Part shown: positions 51,260 to 59,111 of the stretch, piece by piece
How the letters are laid out: every line of letters starts with the position of its first letter
How positions within the stretch are numbered: the stretch's first letter is position 1
NCBI RefSeq assembly: GCF_014279815.1
Contig: NZ_CP047941.1
Location: 682,001 to 746,000 of the forward strand
Reading direction: 5' to 3'
Length of the DNA stretch: 64,000 nucleotides
Source of the DNA: Synechococcus sp. NOUM97013
Lineage (GTDB): Bacteria > Cyanobacteriota > Cyanobacteriia > PCC-6307 > Cyanobiaceae
Translations under genes and position numbers: made by a program
The notes under the pieces: generated by a model
Databases searched by the model: none
Told to the model about the DNA's origin: nothing
The model's input: the letters and a program-made list of their open reading frames with translations, nothing else

Positions 51260-53680
51260 ATGCCGAATCTGATCAAAACTCCTCGCTTGCTGCGCCGCCT
51301 GGTCGTTGGTGGTGGATTGTTGCTGGCGACCAGCGTGTCGATTGCCGGCATGACGCAAGGTCATGCCCAGGCTCGTGAATTTGACCGGACGAAACTTCCC
51401 ATCGCAGAGCCAAGGCCTGAAAAGGTCACCAAGGTGCTCCCCTCAGAGGTGCCGTTGCCGCCGCAGTGGGAGGTGACGGCCCCTGCCGGTGCCCCCAATG
51501 TGGTGATCATCCTGCTCGATGATGTGGGGTATGCCGCACCTTCTGCCTTCGGCGGGGTGGTGAACATGCCAACGGCAGAACGGCTCGCTCAGGATGGCCT
51601 GCGCTACAACCGATTCCACACCACGGCCCTCTGTGCGCCGACCCGGGCAGCGTTGAAATCCGGTCGCAATCACCACAAGGTCAACACCGGTTCGATTCCG
51701 GAGGTTGCCACCGGCTACGCCGGCAATTCCACTGTGGTGCCTGACTACGCCATTCCCGTTGCAGAAATCCTCAGACTCAACGGCTACAACACGGCGGCCT
51801 TCGGCAAGTGGCACGAGACGCCGGGCCGCGAAACCACCGCAGCCGGTCCTCAGACCCGCTGGCCCACGCGCCAGGGTTTCGAGAAGTTCTATGGCTTCGT
51901 GGGCGCTGAAGACAACATGTGGGAGCCGACCATCCATGACGGCGTCACCATCGTGGATGCTCCCAAGAAAGATCGTTATCACTTCACGGAAGACATGACC
52001 GATCAGGCGATCGGTTGGGTCCGCCAGCAGAAGGCCATTAAGCCCGATAAGCCCTTCTTTATCTATTACTCCTCAGCCGGTGCTCATTCCCCGCACCATG
52101 TGGGTCAGGAATGGATTGCCAAATACCGCGGCAAATTCGATGAAGGTTGGGATGTACTGCGGGCACGCAATCTTGAGAATCAGATCGAGGCGGGGATTGT
52201 CCCTCCCGGCACCCAGATGGCACAGGCTCCAGACAGTATCCCCAAATGGGATACCCTCACGCCCCAACAGCAGCGAATCTATGCCCGGCAGGCAGAAGTG
52301 TTTGCCGCCTTCACCGAGCATTCTGATTACGAAGCAGGGCGTTTGATTCAAGCCATTGATGATCTCGGCGAGCTGGATAACACCTTGGTGATTTACATCA
52401 CCGGTGATAACGGTGCCAGTGTTGAAGGTGATCGCACCGGTCATTGGAATTGGAACCACTACCTCAATGGCGTTGGCGAAACGCCGGATGAGCAGGAAGC
52501 CAAAATGGATGAATGGGGCGGGCCGACGACCTATCCCATGTATCACATGGCCTGGGCGATCGCGTTCAATTCACCCTTTGCCCTGTCCAAGCAGGTTGCA
52601 GGTGATTTCGGCGGAACCCGCAATGGAACGGTGATTCATTGGCCTGAGCGCATTCGTCAGGGTGGTGGCATTCGTACGCAGTTTTCGCATGTGAATGATG
52701 TGGCTCCCACGATTCTTGAGGCGGCCAATCTGCCGATGCCAACATCAATCAATGGCATCCCGCAGATTCCCATGCAGGGAACCAGCCTGATGTATACCTT
52801 CGATAATCCAGGTGCGAAAGAACGGCACAACACCCAGTATTTCGAAATCATCGGCAACCGCGGCATCTATCACGACGGCTGGATGGCGCGTACAACGATC
52901 ATGTATCCCTGGATGGCGCCCCAACGGATGAACACGGTTGCGGCCGATGATGGTTGGGAGTTGTACGACACCACCGTTGATTTCAGCCTTTCCAATGATC
53001 TCGCGGCTCAGTACCCCGAGCGCTTGGAGGCCATGAAGGCGAAGTTCATGGAAGAGGCGATTGAGAACCAGGTGTTGCCCCTCGACGATCGTTTGCTGGA
53101 GCGTCTGGTGCCTTCCGTTGCCGGCAGGCCGACCCTCTTGGGTGATCGCACCTCGATGGATCTGTACCCCTACGCCTGGAACCTGGTCGAAGATTCGATC
53201 CTCAACGTGAAGAATGTCTCCAACAGTGTGACGGCCTTTGTGGATGTGAAAGGGGGCGATGAAGACGGCGTGATCTTCTCCCAGGGCGGTCGCTTTGGTG
53301 GATGGTCGCTTTACGTCGAAAACAACAGGCCCTCCTACACCTACAACTACATGGGAGAGCTGGTCACCCTCACCAGCAACAAGCCATTGCCTGCTGGTAA
53401 GTCTGAGATTCGCTTTGAGCTCGACTACGACGGTGGCGGCACGGGCAAAGGTGCTGACCTTCGCTTGAAACTGAACGGTGAGGTGGTCGCTGAAGGCCGC
53501 ATGGAAAAGACGATTGCTTCGCGTTTCTCCATCGATGAAGGTGCTGATGTCGGCCTTGATCGTGGCTCGGCGGTCACGGTGCGAACGATTGGTCCACGCC
53601 GTTACAGCGCCTACGGCGGCCAGATCGACAAGGTGACGATTCAGATCTATCCAGAAGCCACCGATGTCGCACAGCAGTGA
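51260..53680 (+). CDS. Exported sulfatase with formylglycine motif
   Basis: An 806-aa sulfatase from the ATG at 51260 (MPNLIKTPRLLRRLVVGGGL). The N-terminus has a twin Arg (LLRRLVV) then a hydrophobic stretch to AGMTQGHAQA, suggesting export, possibly by Tat. The metal-binding Asp pair is in IILLDDVGYAAPSAFGG. The FGly site reads TTALCAPTRAALKSGR, i.e. Cys125 in C-A-P-T-R plus the downstream SGR. Further metal and active-site segments are AAFGKWHETPG and VIYITGDNGASVEGDRTG. A C-terminal lectin-like sandwich (about 660-806) includes GGRFGGWSLYVENNRPSYTY. The desulfated substrate is unknown. Confidence 0.93.
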   Translation: MPNLIKTPRLLRRLVVGGGLLLATSVSIAGMTQGHAQAREFDRTKLPIAEPRPEKVTKVLPSEVPLPPQWEVTAPAGAPNVVIILLDDVGYAAPSAFGGVVNMPTAERLAQDGLRYNRFHTTALCAPTRAALKSGRNHHKVNTGSIPEVATGYAGNSTVVPDYAIPVAEILRLNGYNTAAFGKWHETPGRETTAAGPQTRWPTRQGFEKFYGFVGAEDNMWEPTIHDGVTIVDAPKKDRYHFTEDMTDQAIGWVRQQKAIKPDKPFFIYYSSAGAHSPHHVGQEWIAKYRGKFDEGWDVLRARNLENQIEAGIVPPGTQMAQAPDSIPKWDTLTPQQQRIYARQAEVFAAFTEHSDYEAGRLIQAIDDLGELDNTLVIYITGDNGASVEGDRTGHWNWNHYLNGVGETPDEQEAKMDEWGGPTTYPMYHMAWAIAFNSPFALSKQVAGDFGGTRNGTVIHWPERIRQGGGIRTQFSHVNDVAPTILEAANLPMPTSINGIPQIPMQGTSLMYTFDNPGAKERHNTQYFEIIGNRGIYHDGWMARTTIMYPWMAPQRMNTVAADDGWELYDTTVDFSLSNDLAAQYPERLEAMKAKFMEEAIENQVLPLDDRLLERLVPSVAGRPTLLGDRTSMDLYPYAWNLVEDSILNVKNVSNSVTAFVDVKGGDEDGVIFSQGGRFGGWSLYVENNRPSYTYNYMGELVTLTSNKPLPAGKSEIRFELDYDGGGTGKGADLRLKLNGEVVAEGRMEKTIASRFSIDEGADVGLDRGSAVTVRTIGPRRYSAYGGQIDKVTIQIYPEATDVAQQ

Positions 53681-53708
53681 TGGCTAGTCGTCATTGACTC
53701 CGACCAAT

Positions 53709-53741
53709 GGGATGGCTCTTAATTGGAGTCATCCCTTTTTT
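53709..53741 (+). terminator. Rho-independent terminator after the sulfatase
   Basis: A 10-bp stem GGGATGGCTC/GAGTCATCCC (53709-53718 and 53726-53735, one G-U wobble) with a 7-nt loop is followed by six T. It cleanly ends the FGE-sulfatase unit before the convergent transporter gene. Confidence 0.92.
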
Positions 53742-53753
53742 GTTGGCTGGCTT

Positions 53754-54614
53754 TCATGGGCTGATGTCAGAGGCTGAATCGACCAGGCTCTTGCGCCAGC
53801 GGAGGAAGGGAGTCATGCCGATGGCTGTCATCACCACGTAGCCCACAATGGCCGCCTTCAGCTCGCTCGCCTCCGGTGCCATCTGTTGCACCAAGAGCAG
53901 CGCTAGCCCTGGATTGCGCATGGCCATCACCAGGGGAATCGTGCTTCGTTCTGCGCGGTTGTCGCTGGCGACGCCATAACCCAGAGCCAGAGCAATCAAC
54001 GTGAGCAGCAGCATCAGCGAGGCGCCGCGCAGATCGGCCACCAGCGCCAGAGACACCTTGGGCAGCGCCGCAATTAACACCACGGCCAACAGCACCAAGA
54101 GAAGGATGGACGCGGCTTTCTGAATCACGGGATTCCAGCGTTCGGCCCATGCGCTGCACCAGTGGCGCAGGCTTATGCCCAAAAGCAGCGGCAACACCTG
54201 AACGCTGAACACCTGGGCGGCAACATCCCTGGCGGAGACGCTCCAGAGGCTTTCGGCCGCGTCGATCGGTAACTGGTGGACCCAGAGCGGCACGCTGAGG
54301 ATCGCGGCGCAGGATGAGCACAATTGAAGCCTGGCTGCCAAGGCTGCATTCCCTGCCACCAGCCGACTTTTCAAGCTGATCATCGGAGCACTAGGGCAGA
54401 TCGCCATCAACAGCAAGGCCGTCGCCATGGCCGGTGAGAGCCCATGGCCCAGCGGCGAGCGCAGCAACAGCAGCGCTGCAACAGGGATGCCAATACAAGT
54501 GCAGAGCAACACCCGCAGCAGCCAGCCGACTCTGTGTTTCAGCTGCCCGAACGGCATGGCCGGTGGATGGAGCCCCAACGCCACCATCACCAGAAACAGG
54601 GCCAGCGAAATCAA
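53754..54614 (-). CDS. BASS/SBF-like membrane transporter
   Basis: A 286-aa protein with eight or nine helices resembling the bile acid:sodium symporter superfamily. Recognisable segments are ATALLLMAICPSAPMISLKS, a Pro/Ser-rich kink typical of the fold, QVLPLLLGISLRHW, and STIPLVMAMRNPGLALLLVQ, which matches the conserved MRN-GLAL motif. The start is TTG 54614, five bases after the AraC stop, so it is cotranscribed with the regulator. Substrate is unknown; organic anions are typical of the family. Confidence 0.72.
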   Translation of the reverse strand: MISLALFLVMVALGLHPPAMPFGQLKHRVGWLLRVLLCTCIGIPVAALLLLRSPLGHGLSPAMATALLLMAICPSAPMISLKSRLVAGNAALAARLQLCSSCAAILSVPLWVHQLPIDAAESLWSVSARDVAAQVFSVQVLPLLLGISLRHWCSAWAERWNPVIQKAASILLLVLLAVVLIAALPKVSLALVADLRGASLMLLLTLIALALGYGVASDNRAERSTIPLVMAMRNPGLALLLVQQMAPEASELKAAIVGYVVMTAIGMTPFLRWRKSLVDSASDISP

Positions 54615-54619
54615 GGTCG

Positions 54620-55681
54620 TCAGCTGAGCACTTGGCTCAGCGTCGTGCTGGGGCTTTCGGCGAACAGTTGGTGATAGGCCTTGGCGAAATGGCCTCGGCT
54701 ACGGAAACCAAAATGCTGAGCTACCTCCGTGACGGTGTGCAGCCCAGCGGCGTGCCGGAGTTCTTCGGAACGCAACATGCCGTTCACTTGTTGGAGGCGG
54801 ATGCGTTTCAGCAGTTCCATCGGGCCGAGGTCCAAAGCTTCCTTGGTGCCCTGGATCAAGGTGCGGCGAGAGGCGTACAGGGTTTGACTCACCTCATCGA
54901 GGTTCAACTCTTCCCGGCCGTTGATGAAGCCCCAGCTGATCAGCTCATGCACCAGCTTTTGGCGGGGGGAGGTGGCAAAGGGGATGAAGCAGGCCTCTGC
55001 GCTGTTGTGGCGCAGGCAGGTGCGAAACAGGGTGTAGAGGCGATGCCCGGCCTGTTGGCGTTGGGTGGCCGTGGCCAACGGGGTTTGCATCAAGCGTTCG
55101 AACTCCTGTGCCAGGTGCTGGTGCATCTGTGGCGCAATCTGCAGCGCATTGCTGGTCTGCATTTGTTCGATCAGACAATCCAGCCCAGAACGCTCCAGGT
55201 AGGCGTTGAAGCGTTGGCAGGAGGTGATTGTGAGATAGGTGGTGGAGTTGGCGGAGAGCTCAAAGTGCGACTCCAGCATTCCCTGCCGGAAGCCATTGAC
55301 GGAATAGGCAGCAACGGGAATGGAAAACACCTTGTGATCATCGGCCTGACCGGAGGCTTCAAGGCTGAAACTGATGCAGTCCGGGCCCCGATCACCATTC
55401 AGCAGCAACCGTTGTGAGGTGCTGATTTTGAGTAGGACAACCGGGCCGAAATTGGCTAAGGCAAAGCGACCGCTCAGGGCCCCGGTGCTGAGTTGCAGAG
55501 CATCAAATTGCTTACCAACCAATCGAAACAGCTGCGCGAGCTCGCTGGCCGAACGAAACGAAAACGTCTGCGCTGCCACCCCGGTTTGAGGGCTACCACT
55601 TGGAGCGATTGGTGTGGACGCTGCCCTCATCAAGGCCAGAGCGTGCGGTGAATGTTTTCGAAAATTAGTCGAATTTTGCAT
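54620..55681 (-). CDS. AraC/XylS-family transcriptional regulator
   Basis: A 353-aa regulator. The C-terminal DNA-binding domain (about 245-353) has two helix-turn-helix motifs: LNLDEVSQTLYASRRTLIQG, then RLQQVNGMLRSEELRHAAG and TVTEVAQHFGFRSRGHFAKA, ending YHQLFAESPSTTLSQ. The N-terminal 230 residues are a divergent effector domain. The start is ATG 55681 or possibly ATG 55630 (MRAASTPIAPSG). A perfect 10-bp inverted repeat overlaps the first start codon, consistent with autoregulation. It leads the BASS transporter gene. Confidence 0.88.
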   Translation of the reverse strand: MQNSTNFRKHSPHALALMRAASTPIAPSGSPQTGVAAQTFSFRSASELAQLFRLVGKQFDALQLSTGALSGRFALANFGPVVLLKISTSQRLLLNGDRGPDCISFSLEASGQADDHKVFSIPVAAYSVNGFRQGMLESHFELSANSTTYLTITSCQRFNAYLERSGLDCLIEQMQTSNALQIAPQMHQHLAQEFERLMQTPLATATQRQQAGHRLYTLFRTCLRHNSAEACFIPFATSPRQKLVHELISWGFINGREELNLDEVSQTLYASRRTLIQGTKEALDLGPMELLKRIRLQQVNGMLRSEELRHAAGLHTVTEVAQHFGFRSRGHFAKAYHQLFAESPSTTLSQVLS

Positions 55682-55691
55682 ATTCGACTAA
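55665..55691. promoter_or_regulatory. Perfect 10-bp inverted repeat, candidate operator
   Basis: TTAGTCGAAT at 55665-55674 is matched by ATTCGACTAA at 55682-55691 across a 7-nt spacer. It lies at the divergent start region of the AraC gene (start codon inside the spacer) and the sulfotransferase (start 25 bp right of the repeat). The symmetry suggests a binding site for a dimer. No U-tract supports a terminator. Confidence 0.7.
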
Positions 55692-55715
55692 AAGTGACTG
55701 GTTTTTGAAGGCGTG

Positions 55716-56798
55716 ATGGCGTATTGGGTTGACCGACTGGTAGCCGGAGGGTGCGTCGCACCTCGGACGCTGGCGTCAGCTCTGCGTCGCAGTCGTGTGT
55801 CGTGGCGTCGGTGGCCCCTGGCTCTTGTCTTGGGTTTCAGCGGCGTTGCCGTTCAGCCGTTGGCCTGGCTGCAATCGTTGCTCTATGGCCGTGCCTTGCG
55901 GCAGCTGGAACTGCCCTCTGATCCTGTGATCGTGATCGGTCACTGGCGCAGTGGCACTACGTATTTGCATCAGTTGCTGGCGGCTGATCCTCAGGCCGCC
56001 ACAGCCTGTAATGCGCTCACCATCGCTCCCCAGGTGGCCTTGCTGCTCAAACCGCTGCTGGTTCCCCTGCTGGGTCGCTGGATGAGCGCGATGCGGCCCA
56101 TCGACGCTGTGCAATGGGGCCCCATGGACCCTCAGGAGGATGAGGTGGGTCTGGCGCGGCTGAGCTTCGACACCAACATGGCCGGTGTGGCCTTCCCCCA
56201 GGAGTATCCGTTTCACTTCCGGCGCTGCGTGCTGAGCAGCACGCCGGGCTTTCGTCGCCAATTCCTGCATTTCTGCCGCCTCACCCTGTTGCATGAGGGG
56301 CCTGGCAAGAGCCATTGGCTGATCAAGAACTCCGCACACTCCGCGCGGGTGCCTCTGCTGCTGGAGCTGTTTCCCAAGGCCCGCTTTGTGATGCTGCAAC
56401 GGGATCCTGTGGATTCGGTTCGTTCCCTGGTGCAGGTGAAACAGAACCTGGCGGATCTGGTGGGACTGCAACCGGCGCCGGATGCTGTGCGCCAGGTGGA
56501 GGAAACGGCGTCAGCCCATCGCCTGTTGATGCAGGCGTTTGACGCTGCTCGCGCTCAGATTCCTGCAGGACAGTTGGTGGAAGTGCCCTATGACGCGCTG
56601 GTTGAGGCGCCATTGGCCACGGTGGAGCGGATCTACAGTGAGCTCTCCATTGCGGGATGGCAACAGGCGCAGCCGGAGATTGCTGCACGGGTGGAGCAGT
56701 CGAAGCACTACCGCGCCAGACCCGTGCAGTTGGAGCCACAGGCTGAGCAACGGCTGCAGGCCTTGATGCAACCTGCAGCCGCTCGCTCTGCTGCGTAG
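55716..56798 (+). CDS. Sulfotransferase family protein
   Basis: A 360-aa enzyme expected to transfer sulfuryl groups from PAPS. The 5'-phosphosulfate-binding loop is VIVIGHWRSGTTYLHQLL. The 3'-phosphate segment is ARFVMLQRDPVDSVRSLVQV, with the conserved Arg and Ser. The catalytic His region may be PQEYPFHFRRC or KSHWLIKNSAHS. It starts at the ATG at 55716 after GAAGG. No signal peptide is clear, although an early hydrophobic stretch (RWPLALVLGFSGVAVQPLAW) may anchor it in the membrane. It is transcribed away from the AraC gene. The acceptor is unknown. Confidence 0.88.
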   Translation: MAYWVDRLVAGGCVAPRTLASALRRSRVSWRRWPLALVLGFSGVAVQPLAWLQSLLYGRALRQLELPSDPVIVIGHWRSGTTYLHQLLAADPQAATACNALTIAPQVALLLKPLLVPLLGRWMSAMRPIDAVQWGPMDPQEDEVGLARLSFDTNMAGVAFPQEYPFHFRRCVLSSTPGFRRQFLHFCRLTLLHEGPGKSHWLIKNSAHSARVPLLLELFPKARFVMLQRDPVDSVRSLVQVKQNLADLVGLQPAPDAVRQVEETASAHRLLMQAFDAARAQIPAGQLVEVPYDALVEAPLATVERIYSELSIAGWQQAQPEIAARVEQSKHYRARPVQLEPQAEQRLQALMQPAAARSAA

Positions 56799-56801
56799 GC
56801 G

Positions 56802-57863
56802 TTACTGACCGAAAGCCACCTGACAGGCCGCATTGAGCAGTTGTGCCTCGTTGGCGTTGCGGGGTGTGCCGCCATTGAGCGTGCCCTCACGGCAATCGCC
56901 GTAGTAACGCGCTGTGCTGTTGCCGTTGTCGGCTTCGAAGGTCACCGTGTCACCGGTAGCCGTCACGCTGGGGTAATAGAGCGAGTACTCCGATTCGGGC
57001 ACCACGATGTAGCTCACCTCGTTGCTCTGCGCTGAGTTCACCAGGCTGTTGATCACACCGAAGGTGGCCATGCTGGCTAGCCCCCAGGCTGCTGCCTGTC
57101 CGGGATACCAACCCCAGTTGTTCCAGTAGGAGCCCCCATACCAGCCGGAGTTCCAGGGGCGGTTGTTGTACCAGCCGTTGTTGCTGTACCAACCGCTGCC
57201 GTAGCGATCCCAGTTGTTCACTGCTTTGCGACGCGTGTCGCTCCTGTTGTCGAAGCGGTCGGAGCGGTTGCTCTGGCGCGTGTCGACCCTGTCATTGCGG
57301 CCACTCTGGCGGCTGTTGATAGCGTCATTGCGGTTGCTCTGACGGCTGCTGCTGTTGGAGCGAACTTCGCTCTGGCGGCTGCTGCGGTTGCTTTGCCGGC
57401 TACTGCTGTTGGATTGGCGGCTGCTTTGGCGACTGCTGCTGTTGGAGCGCGCTTGACCCTGACGGCTGCTGCGGTTGCTTTGGCGGCTGCTGCTGTTGGA
57501 GCGTGCTTGACCCTGACGGCTGCCGCTGTAATTACTGAAGCCTGTGCGCCCACTGCTGTTTCGAGAACTGCTGCTTCGAGAACTGCTGCGGGACGAACTG
57601 CGCGAGCTGCTGCGAGAGCCTCCGCTCCGAGAGCCACCGCTTCTTGAACCGCCCCCGCGCGAACCGCGTTGGGCCAGCAGTTGTTCCTCCGTTGTGACCT
57701 CGGGTGCGGCAAAGGTGCTGTTTACGGCAGCCACGCCTGCAGCAGGCTGCAGGGCGAGCAGCACCCCCAGCACAGTGCTGATGCGGCGGGTGTTGGTGCG
57801 TCGGCTGTTGATGAGTTGGCTGTTGATGGGTTGGCTATTGGGTTGTCGCGTGTTGGTTGTCAT
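56802..57863 (-). CDS. Exported Ser/Arg/Gln-repeat low-complexity protein
   Basis: A 353-aa protein with a signal-like segment (VLGVLLALQPAAGVAAVNST) preceded by a Asn/Gln/Arg-rich start. Residues about 65-210 are low-complexity Ser/Arg/Gln/Gly repeats, such as GGSRSGGSRSGGSRSSSRSS and SNSSSRQSNRSSRQGQARSN. A Trp/Tyr/Asn-rich patch WYSNNGWYNNRPWNSGWYGG follows, then a probable membrane helix (AAAWGLASMATFGVINSLVN) and a small C-terminal domain ending LLNAACQVAFGQ. No family is recognised. Its start overlaps the stop of the next upstream gene (57860-57863), so the pair is coupled. Confidence 0.75.
   Translation of the reverse strand: MTTNTRQPNSQPINSQLINSRRTNTRRISTVLGVLLALQPAAGVAAVNSTFAAPEVTTEEQLLAQRGSRGGGSRSGGSRSGGSRSSSRSSSRSSSRSSSSRNSSGRTGFSNYSGSRQGQARSNSSSRQSNRSSRQGQARSNSSSRQSSRQSNSSSRQSNRSSRQSEVRSNSSSRQSNRNDAINSRQSGRNDRVDTRQSNRSDRFDNRSDTRRKAVNNWDRYGSGWYSNNGWYNNRPWNSGWYGGSYWNNWGWYPGQAAAWGLASMATFGVINSLVNSAQSNEVSYIVVPESEYSLYYPSVTATGDTVTFEADNGNSTARYYGDCREGTLNGGTPRNANEAQLLNAACQVAFGQ
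57330..57660 (-). repeat. Degenerate Ser/Arg/Gln-encoding repeat tract
   Basis: Within the low-complexity gene, short units of about 15-45 bp recur, encoding variants of S-N-S-S-S-R-Q-S-N-R-S and R-Q-G-Q-A-R. Two copies of a longer unit (R-Q-G-Q-A-R-S-N-S-S-S-R-Q-S) are nearly identical. All are in frame and differ by synonymous changes. They are coding repeats, not an intergenic array. Confidence 0.8.
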
Positions 57864-58357
57864 TGCTTGACGGCCTCCTTGAGTCGGTCACATCCCTCGT
57901 CGAAACAGGCCACATCCACGCGGCCATTGCTGCCGAAGACCATGCCCACCTTGGTGCGACCCTGCATGGCATCGCCGCTGTTGATCAGCACATCGGCGAG
58001 GAAGGTGGGGTTTTTGACGCAGAAGGCTTCGTGGTTGAAGCAGAGCTCTTCGGTTTTGAAATTGACGGTGGCGTTCTTCACCGTCGTCCAGGGCTTGGTG
58101 TTGCTGGCCCTGCCTTCGATGCGCACGTAGGGATCGTCGATCACTCGATAGCTCACGGTGCGAGTGCCGAAGCGGTGGCGGTATTCCGTGGTGTCCTCAA
58201 CATTGCTTGCGGTCACCTGGCAAGCGAAGCTGTCGTTGCCGTTTCGGCATGTGGTGTCCAGGGTGTAGAGCTCCTGGGCCACCGTTGCGGATGCGCTGAG
58301 GCTGCCGAGCAGGACCGTCAGGCCCGTCAGCACCCTGCAGCGAAGCAAAGTGGGCAT
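57860..58357 (-). CDS. Secreted Cys-containing hypothetical protein
   Basis: A protein of about 165 aa from the ATG at 58357 (MPTLLRCRVLTGLTVLLGSL), with a signal peptide ending near TVAQE. A longer frame to 58408 is possible. The mature part has six Cys (TTCRNGNDSFACQVT, EELCFNHEAFCVKN and VACFDEGCDRLKEA), likely disulfides. I do not recognise a family. It is translationally coupled to the Ser/Arg repeat protein downstream, so they may act together in the periplasm or at the surface. Confidence 0.7.
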   Translation of the reverse strand: MPTLLRCRVLTGLTVLLGSLSASATVAQELYTLDTTCRNGNDSFACQVTASNVEDTTEYRHRFGTRTVSYRVIDDPYVRIEGRASNTKPWTTVKNATVNFKTEELCFNHEAFCVKNPTFLADVLINSGDAMQGRTKVGMVFGSNGRVDVACFDEGCDRLKEAVKQ

Positions 58358-58496
58358 GGCTGGTTGGGGGGTCGTGGAGATCCGTGCCTCCATTGGCTCA
58401 CCATGCACATCAATCCATGTTTTGACCGCATCTCTGCCTGAATGGGATCACTGGGCTTTTCGGCAGTACGTTGGCGCTGCATTTCGCACGGCTGCT

Positions 58497-58769
58497 GTGG
58501 TTCGCTCTTGCCTCGCTGTGTGGCTGCTGTTGATGGGGGCCGCACCCTCTGCGCAGGCCTTTGAGGACTGCAGCCTGATCACCCGGATGATGAATTCGAT
58601 CGGCGCCTCGATGGCCCGCAATCGGATGTTAATCGCGGCTTCGCAGGAAACAGGCGAGAATCGGGAGCAGGCTGATGCTGCCAGCGCGCAGTTGTCGCGG
58701 CAGTCTCGCGACTTCCGCGAGCTGCGGGAGGATTACGTTCGCAACAAGTGCGGCAATGCCTGGGACTGA
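58497..58769 (+). CDS. Small exported hypothetical protein
   Basis: A protein of about 90 aa with a signal peptide RSCLAVWLLLMGAAPSAQA followed by a helical mature part: FEDCSLITRMMNSIGASMA and later SRQSRDFRELREDYVRNKCG. Two Cys flank the helical region and may pair. The start is uncertain: GTG 58497 is chosen because it fits the signal peptide, but the frame is open to 58350. No family is recognised. It overlaps the next gene by 14 bp. Confidence 0.6.
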   Translation: MVRSCLAVWLLLMGAAPSAQAFEDCSLITRMMNSIGASMARNRMLIAASQETGENREQADAASAQLSRQSRDFRELREDYVRNKCGNAWD

Positions 58770-59025
58770 GTCTGCGGCGGTGCGCCGTCAACGGCTGCAT
58801 GAGCTGTTGCTGGCCTTGATCGCTCGGGAGGAGGATCTGGAGCTGATGGATGCGGAGGGTCCCACCGGTTTGACAGGTGCAGCCTCCAGCGAAGGCCCCG
58901 CTGAGGCTGCGCGTTGGCTCGACCGGAACCGGCGCGTGTTGCATCGCTATCAGGCGATGGTGCGCACCGCCGTCACCCTCGATGCGCTGCTCGACAGCGA
59001 AGCCGGCGGCTTGCATGAGGTGTGA
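58756..59025 (+). CDS. Small helical hypothetical protein (89 aa)
   Basis: It begins MPGTESAAVRRQRLHELLLA from the ATG at 58756 and is predicted to be almost entirely alpha-helical: ALIAREEDLELMDAEG and RWLDRNRRVLHRYQAMVRTA. It has no signal peptide. The start lies inside the end of the preceding gene, suggesting coupling. No family is recognised. The GH116 gene begins 86 bp downstream. Confidence 0.6.
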   Translation: MPGTESAAVRRQRLHELLLALIAREEDLELMDAEGPTGLTGAASSEGPAEAARWLDRNRRVLHRYQAMVRTAVTLDALLDSEAGGLHEV

Positions 59026-59111
59026 GCGGCAGTGCTTGGATGCCAGTGCCTGCGGGGGTCTGCTGAACGGCTGGTAGCCAGCCCCTGGCCAGCCCCGTCA
59101 GGTCTGGCAGT

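Noticed and set aside
40850-57000. Possible prophage or integrative element around the accessory block
   Set aside because: No integrase, transposase, phage structural gene, tRNA junction or flanking direct repeat was found. The only tRNA is at the far left end.
57330-57660. Regular repeats resembling a CRISPR or satellite array
   Set aside because: The repeats are in frame within a Ser/Arg/Gln-rich coding sequence, vary in unit length and have no unique spacers of constant size.
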